DNA of 9,145 nucleotides, from assembly GCA_035758545.1 (NCBI GenBank), contig DASTWQ010000233.1:1-9145 (forward strand), in the 5' to 3' direction. The notes under the pieces are model-generated. The model did not search any database. It worked only from the letters and a program-made list of their open reading frames with translations, and was not told where the DNA came from. Made by a program: the position numbers and the translations under genes. Shown here in pieces: positions 6,508 to 9,145 of the stretch (the stretch's first letter is position 1; every line of letters starts with the position of its first letter). Source of the DNA: JAFDVN01 sp035758545. Lineage in GTDB: Bacteria > Acidobacteriota > Holophagae > Holophagales > Holophagaceae.

Positions 6508-7170
6508 TCAGAGGTTCACCACCAGCTCCTCGGTGGCGAAGCGCACCTTGGGGAGCTTCGCGTAGCCGTCGTCCTCGGCGCGGTAGCCCAGGGCGCAGGC
6601 CATGGTGGTGGCGTAGCCGCTGCCCTCCAGGCCCAGGATCCGGTCGTAGGCCTTGGGGTCCAGGCCCTCCATGGGAGTCGCGTCCACGCCCAGGGCCGCG
6701 GCGGCGGTCATGAGCTGGCCCAGGGCGATGTAGGTCTGCCGGGCGGCCCACTCGGGGATGTCGGCGCGCTGGCCGCGGTTCACCAGGTTGTCCACCAGCA
6801 TCTTCCGGAAGCCCGCCAGGCTCTCCAGGCTCACGCCGCGCACCTCGGCGATGCGGGCCAGGTAGCGGTCCACGTCCGCCTCGGTCACGTCGGTGCGGGC
6901 GGTGAAGACCACGAAGTGGGAGGCGTCCGTCACCTGGCCCTGGCCCCAGGAGTGCTCCCGCAGCTTCGCCCGCAGCTCGGGATCCTCGACCACGAGGAAC
7001 TTCCAGGGCTGCAGCCCGTAGGAGGAGGGCGTCAGGGCCAGCGACTCCGCCAGGGCCTGCCAGGTCGCGCCATCGATCTTCTTGGAAGGGTTGAACTTCT
7101 TGGTGGCGTAGCGCCAGCTCAGGGTCTCGAGGAGGGTCTCGGGGTTGAGGGCGGGAACAGTGGTGATCAC
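6508..7170 (-). CDS. NfsB-like nitroreductase, NAD(P)H-dependent
   Basis: This is an FMN-containing nitroreductase-family oxidoreductase of 220 residues, the length of E. coli NfsB, which it resembles throughout. FMN phosphate contacts are expected from RYATKKF (20-26). TPSSYGLQPWKF (48-58) matches the family's YSPSSTNSQPW region, ASHFVVF (84-90) and the MEGLDP turn (167-172) follow, and GYRAEDD and KLPKVR close the chain. Homologues carry out two-electron reduction of quinones and nitroaromatics. The frame is open back to 7713, but the start is a GTG at 7170, with AAGGAGG 5 bases upstream; before it lie non-conserved residues antisense to the HxlR gene. It is the first gene leftward from the divergent control region and so the most likely direct regulator target. 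Quinone/nitroreductases beside HxlR regulators are a common arrangement. Confidence 0.95.
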   Translation of the reverse strand: MITTVPALNPETLLETLSWRYATKKFNPSKKIDGATWQALAESLALTPSSYGLQPWKFLVVEDPELRAKLREHSWGQGQVTDASHFVVFTARTDVTEADVDRYLARIAEVRGVSLESLAGFRKMLVDNLVNRGQRADIPEWAARQTYIALGQLMTAAAALGVDATPMEGLDPKAYDRILGLEGSGYATTMACALGYRAEDDGYAKLPKVRFATEELVVNL

Positions 7171-7275
7171 AGGTACCTCCTTGGGATGGTGTTGGGCTCT
7201 TGCAGCCCGTGGCACAATGGTTGGGTGCTTACATCCGAATGGAAAGTAGGCACCTTTTCCCAAGGTAGGCACCCC
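7171..7275. promoter_or_regulatory. Divergent control region, nitroreductase/HxlR
   Basis: These 105 bases separate the GTG of the nitroreductase from the ATG of the regulator and must carry both promoters. The line 7201-7260 is only 32/60 G+C by hand count, the most AT-rich non-coding DNA here. A plausible rightward -10 is CACAAT (7213-7218) with TTGGGC (7192-7197) as a poor -35 at a short 15-base spacing; I find no convincing leftward promoter by eye. A small hairpin, GGGCT/AGCCC (7194-7208), would lie in the nitroreductase leader. Confidence 0.6.
7224..7273. promoter_or_regulatory. Putative HxlR operator with three half-sites
   Basis: GGTGCTTAC (7224-7232) and GTAGGCACC (7246-7254) form an inverted repeat, matching 8 of 9, with a 13-base spacer. 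The half-site centres are 22 bases apart, about two helical turns, which suits a winged-helix dimer. The same half-site, GTAGGCACC, recurs in direct orientation at 7265-7273, 19 bases further on, ending two bases before the regulator ATG and overlapping its weak AAGG Shine-Dalgarno. This suggests repression of both directions and autoregulation. The binding protein is inferred from position only. Confidence 0.6.
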
Positions 7276-7668
7276 ATGGTTAGTAAAGACGCCTGCGGCG
7301 GCATGTCCGCCGACCTCATGAGCGCCAGCTGCCCCACGCGGCGGGTGCTCGATCTCATCGCGGACAAGTGGACGACCCTCGTCATCTACCTGCTCTCCGA
7401 CGGCACCAAGCGCTACGGCGAGCTGCAGAAGGCCATCGGCGGCATCAGCCAGAAGATGCTCACCCAGACCCTGCGGCGCCTGGAGGAGGACGGCCTCGTG
7501 AAGCGCACGGTCTATCCCGTCGTGCCGCCCCGCACCGAGTACGAGCTCACGCCCCTGGGCCGCACGCTGGAAGAGCCGCTCAAGGCCCTCTGCGCCTGGG
7601 CCATGAAGCACATGGGCGAGGTGGAGCGCCACCGCGCCCGTCACCAGGGCAAGGCCCTCAGCGCCTGA
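7276..7668 (+). CDS. HxlR-family winged-helix regulator, thiol-sensor type
   Basis: This 130-residue DNA-binding protein covers the whole HxlR domain: C19-P20, the VLDLIADKW helix, LLSDGTKRYGEL, the recognition region GISQKMLTQTLRRLEEDGLV (56-75), and the wing RTVYPVVPPRTEYELTPLGRTL. Family members bind as dimers near their own gene. In YodB, HypR and related electrophile sensors, a Cys-Pro just before the first helix is the redox switch; C19 occupies that place. C7 and C106 (in the C-terminal dimer helix, ALCAWAM) could be disulfide partners. The ATG at 7276 is preceded by only a weak AAGG, overlapping a putative operator half-site. It is transcribed away from the nitroreductase. Repression or activation, and the inducer, are inferred. 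Confidence 0.95.
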   Translation: MVSKDACGGMSADLMSASCPTRRVLDLIADKWTTLVIYLLSDGTKRYGELQKAIGGISQKMLTQTLRRLEEDGLVKRTVYPVVPPRTEYELTPLGRTLEEPLKALCAWAMKHMGEVERHRARHQGKALSA

Positions 7669-7696
7669 GGCCCGCCCAGGGGCCGGATCGCCGTTC

Positions 7697-7734
7697 CGGG
7701 GGGTGAGGGCCACCCCCCGCGGGCCCGGCCCGCG
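7697..7734 (+). terminator. GC-rich hairpins after HxlR gene (no T-run)
   Basis: Two overlapping hairpins lie 28 bases past the HxlR stop. One is a 9-bp stem, CGGGGGGTG (7697-7705) with CACCCCCCG (7711-7719) and a 5-base loop. The other is a 7-bp stem, CGCGGGC (7718-7724) with GCCCGCG (7728-7734). They share two bases and compete. No T-run follows, so termination would be non-canonical. The next gene starts at 7765. Confidence 0.4.
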
Positions 7735-7764
7735 CTAGGCTGGCTCACCCCACCCGGAGTCCCC

Positions 7765-8616
7765 ATGCGCCTGCGCCGCCCCGCCCTGCTCCGCTCGGCG
7801 TCCTGCGCGGCCGGTGTCCTGGGGCTCACGCTGGCGGCGCAGGCGCCGCGGCCGGCGGCCAGCCCCGCCGCGGAGGTCGCCCGGGCCGAGCAGGCCTTCG
7901 CGCAGCTCGCCTTGGAGAAGGGCATCCCTGCCGCCTTCCTGACGAACCTGGCCCCGGGCAGCGTGGTGCTGCGGCCCGGGCCCGTGGATGCGCGGACCCT
8001 CTACGCCGCGGACAAGGACCCTGGCCTCCTCATCTGGCGCCCGGCCCAGGTGGGCGTGGCCGCCAGCGGCGAGCTGGCCTACAGCACCGGGCCCTGGGAA
8101 TACCGCCCCGCCAAGGACGCGGCGCCCGTGGCCACCGGCCACTTCCTCTCCATCTGGGCGCGGCAGGCGGACGGCGGCTGGAAGGTGGCCTTCGACGCCG
8201 GGGTGCCCCACCCCGCGCGCCCGGAGCCCGAGGGCTGGACCGCCTTCCTGCCGGCGGCGCCGGACCTGCTCGGGGAGGAGGATCCCGCGCGGACCCTCCA
8301 GGCCCTGGACCGGGGCCTCTCCTCCGGCAGCGCCCGCCTCGTGCGCCTCGCCTTCGGCGCCACGGTCTACCGCCGGGGCCGGCCGCCCCTCACCGGCGCC
8401 GCCGAGGTGGCCGCGGTCCTCCAGGCCGAACCGGACCGGGCCTACGAGCCCGCCGGCGCCCGGGTGGCCCGCTCCGGGGAGCTGGGCTACACCTGGGGCA
8501 CCGCCGGCGCCAACGGCGGCGGCGCCGTGAGCTACCTCCACCTCTGGGTCCGGGGCGCCGGCGTCTGGCGCCTGCTCTACGACCTCGAACTGCCGATGTC
8601 GGTGCCCAAGCCCTGA
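7765..8616 (+). CDS. Secreted protein with duplicated NTF2/SnoaL-like domain
   Basis: The 283-residue protein has an N-terminal export signal: RLRRPALLR, a hydrophobic run about 12-25, and a likely cleavage after AAQA (residue 27). Two similar halves follow. Residues 36-150 include ARAEQAFAQLALEKGIPAAF, SGELAYSTGPWEYR, HFLSIWARQADGGWKVAFD. Residues 165-280 include RTLQALDRGLSSG, SGELGYTWGTAG, SYLHLWVRGAGVWRLLYD. This cone-shaped pattern (helix, then SGxLxYTxG and WxxxxxGxWKxxxD strands) is typical of DUF4440/SnoaL-like NTF2 folds. No catalytic residues are recognisable, so ligand binding or an unknown enzyme role are equally open. C14 does not form a lipobox. The ATG at 7765 has GGAG 5 bases upstream. 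Transcription is in the HxlR direction, but the link with the redox cluster is weak. Confidence 0.85.
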   Translation: MRLRRPALLRSASCAAGVLGLTLAAQAPRPAASPAAEVARAEQAFAQLALEKGIPAAFLTNLAPGSVVLRPGPVDARTLYAADKDPGLLIWRPAQVGVAASGELAYSTGPWEYRPAKDAAPVATGHFLSIWARQADGGWKVAFDAGVPHPARPEPEGWTAFLPAAPDLLGEEDPARTLQALDRGLSSGSARLVRLAFGATVYRRGRPPLTGAAEVAAVLQAEPDRAYEPAGARVARSGELGYTWGTAGANGGGAVSYLHLWVRGAGVWRLLYDLELPMSVPKP

Positions 8617-8632
8617 TCCACCGCAGCGACGT

Positions 8633-9124
8633 TCAGGGCGCGGCAACCACCCCGAGACATTCCAGAGACGAGGCCATTGAATCCAGGAGAGCTGGAGTTC
8701 GACTCCAGATCTCGAGGAAATGCCCCTCCCAGAAGTAGGCGATGAATCCAGGGGCACACGAGTAGAGGTAGGCGCTCATCCCGTTCGCCAGAATGCAGCT
8801 GAGGCATTCCTGGAGGTCTCGCCGGTCGCCTTCGCTGATCCGAATCCAAACGCGATCGAAGGTCGAGACAGTCTTGCCGATCTCACGCAGCAGGGCTGGT
8901 CCCTCTTCTTCACCTCGTCCCGACCAGTCGGTGATTTGGAGGATCTGGCTGGCCGGCTCAAGTCGCTGGATGAGCACTTCCGCCAGCTGATCCGCACGGA
9001 TTCCACCCTCGGGGAGAACAAGTCGCAGATAGGCAAAGCCCGGCGGAGCCTGGCGGCAGGGATCCTCCACCAGGTCCCGCTCCGCCAGCCAGGCCAGTGC
9101 CTGAGGTTGCGTGATCAAGTCCAT
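8633..9124 (-). CDS. Hypothetical protein, lower-GC orphan
   Basis: I do not recognise this 163-residue protein. It is probably cytosolic: no signal peptide or clear membrane helix. It starts MDLITQPQALAWLAERDLV and has alternating hydrophobic strands and amphipathic helices (YLRLVLP, QILQITDW, RVWIRISEGD, SAYLYSCAPGFIAYFW, FLEIW). Cysteines are at 23, 107, 110, 123 and 156; C107-x2-C110 might bind metal, but no full motif is present. The ATG at 9124 directly follows an in-frame TAG, so the N-terminus cannot extend; only a weak GGCGG lies upstream. G+C is lower than its neighbours (35/60 at 8701-8760 against 49/60 at 8161-8220), which hints at later acquisition. It converges on the NTF2-like gene with 16 bases between stops. 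The small size and odd composition could suit a toxin-immunity or accessory protein, but nothing shows this. Confidence 0.75.
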   Translation of the reverse strand: MDLITQPQALAWLAERDLVEDPCRQAPPGFAYLRLVLPEGGIRADQLAEVLIQRLEPASQILQITDWSGRGEEEGPALLREIGKTVSTFDRVWIRISEGDRRDLQECLSCILANGMSAYLYSCAPGFIAYFWEGHFLEIWSRTPALLDSMASSLECLGVVAAP

Positions 9125-9145
9125 CTAGATCCGCCCAGGCAGAGG

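Noticed and set aside
4807..7668. A 953-codon open frame on the plus strand running into the HxlR gene in the same frame
   Set aside because: Most of it is antisense to four well-supported minus-strand genes, is rich in Gly/His/Val/Gln low-complexity sequence, and only the last 130 residues are a real domain. Long antisense frames are expected at about 70% G+C.
7171..7713. N-terminal extension of the nitroreductase back to 7713
   Set aside because: It would be antisense to the HxlR gene and read through the control region. The GTG at 7170 follows AAGGAGG at ideal spacing and gives the NfsB length.
7798..7818. Possible lipoprotein signal around Cys14 of the secreted protein
   Set aside because: The -3 position is Ser rather than Leu/Val/Ile and the hydrophobic core continues after the Cys; a type I signal with cleavage after AAQA fits better.
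7735..8757. A 340-codon minus-strand open frame
   Set aside because: It is antisense to the NTF2-like gene, which has a signal peptide, two conserved repeats and a good ribosome site; the antisense product is Gly/Ala/Arg-rich without motifs.
1..9145. tRNA, rRNA, CRISPR repeats, insertion sequences or attachment sites
   Set aside because: No transposase or integrase motifs, no regularly spaced repeats and no tRNA-like ends were seen on either strand.

Overview
The window is a compact, very GC-rich bacterial segment (about 70% G+C, with third codon positions almost all G or C). It holds twelve protein genes and no RNA gene, CRISPR array or mobile element. No gene-free stretch exceeds 110 bases. 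The codon style and protein families fit a high-GC Gram-negative; an Acidobacteriota of the Holophaga/Geothrix type is my best guess. This is an impression of style, not shown by any marker gene; Myxococcota or a high-GC proteobacterium are alternatives.

Positions 1-7170 carry ten genes, all on the minus strand, separated by only 11-73 bases and mostly preceded by good Shine-Dalgarno sequences. In order of transcription from right to left they are: an NfsB-like nitroreductase, an OsmC-family peroxidase-like protein, a thioredoxin, an Old Yellow Enzyme-type ene reductase, an NmrA/QOR2-like NAD(P)-binding protein, an SDR-fold protein lacking the catalytic tyrosine, an AKR13-like aldo/keto reductase, a group III truncated hemoglobin, a ferredoxin-metallo-beta-lactamase fusion, and a divergent-4Fe-4S/CDGSH protein cut by the left edge. 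A strong hairpin plus T-run (3620-3652) after the NmrA-like gene splits this into a proximal five-gene unit and a distal five-gene unit that is probably reached by read-through.

Position 7276 starts a divergent HxlR-family regulator with a conserved N-terminal cysteine, as in YodB/HypR-type electrophile sensors. The 105-base divergent control region contains an inverted repeat and a third half-site that look like its operator. The simplest reading is a redox/electrophile (quinone, enal, nitroaromatic, hydroperoxide, perhaps NO) defence regulon. The regulator would sense thiol modification and release flavin- and NAD(P)H-dependent reductases, thiol repair and an OsmC-family peroxidase. Heme and Fe-S proteins would be expressed more weakly downstream.

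Right of this are two unrelated genes: a secreted protein with a duplicated NTF2/SnoaL-like domain (7765-8616), and, converging on it, an unrecognised 163-residue protein (8633-9124) in DNA of clearly lower G+C, possibly acquired. Functions are from motif recognition by eye; no database search was run.
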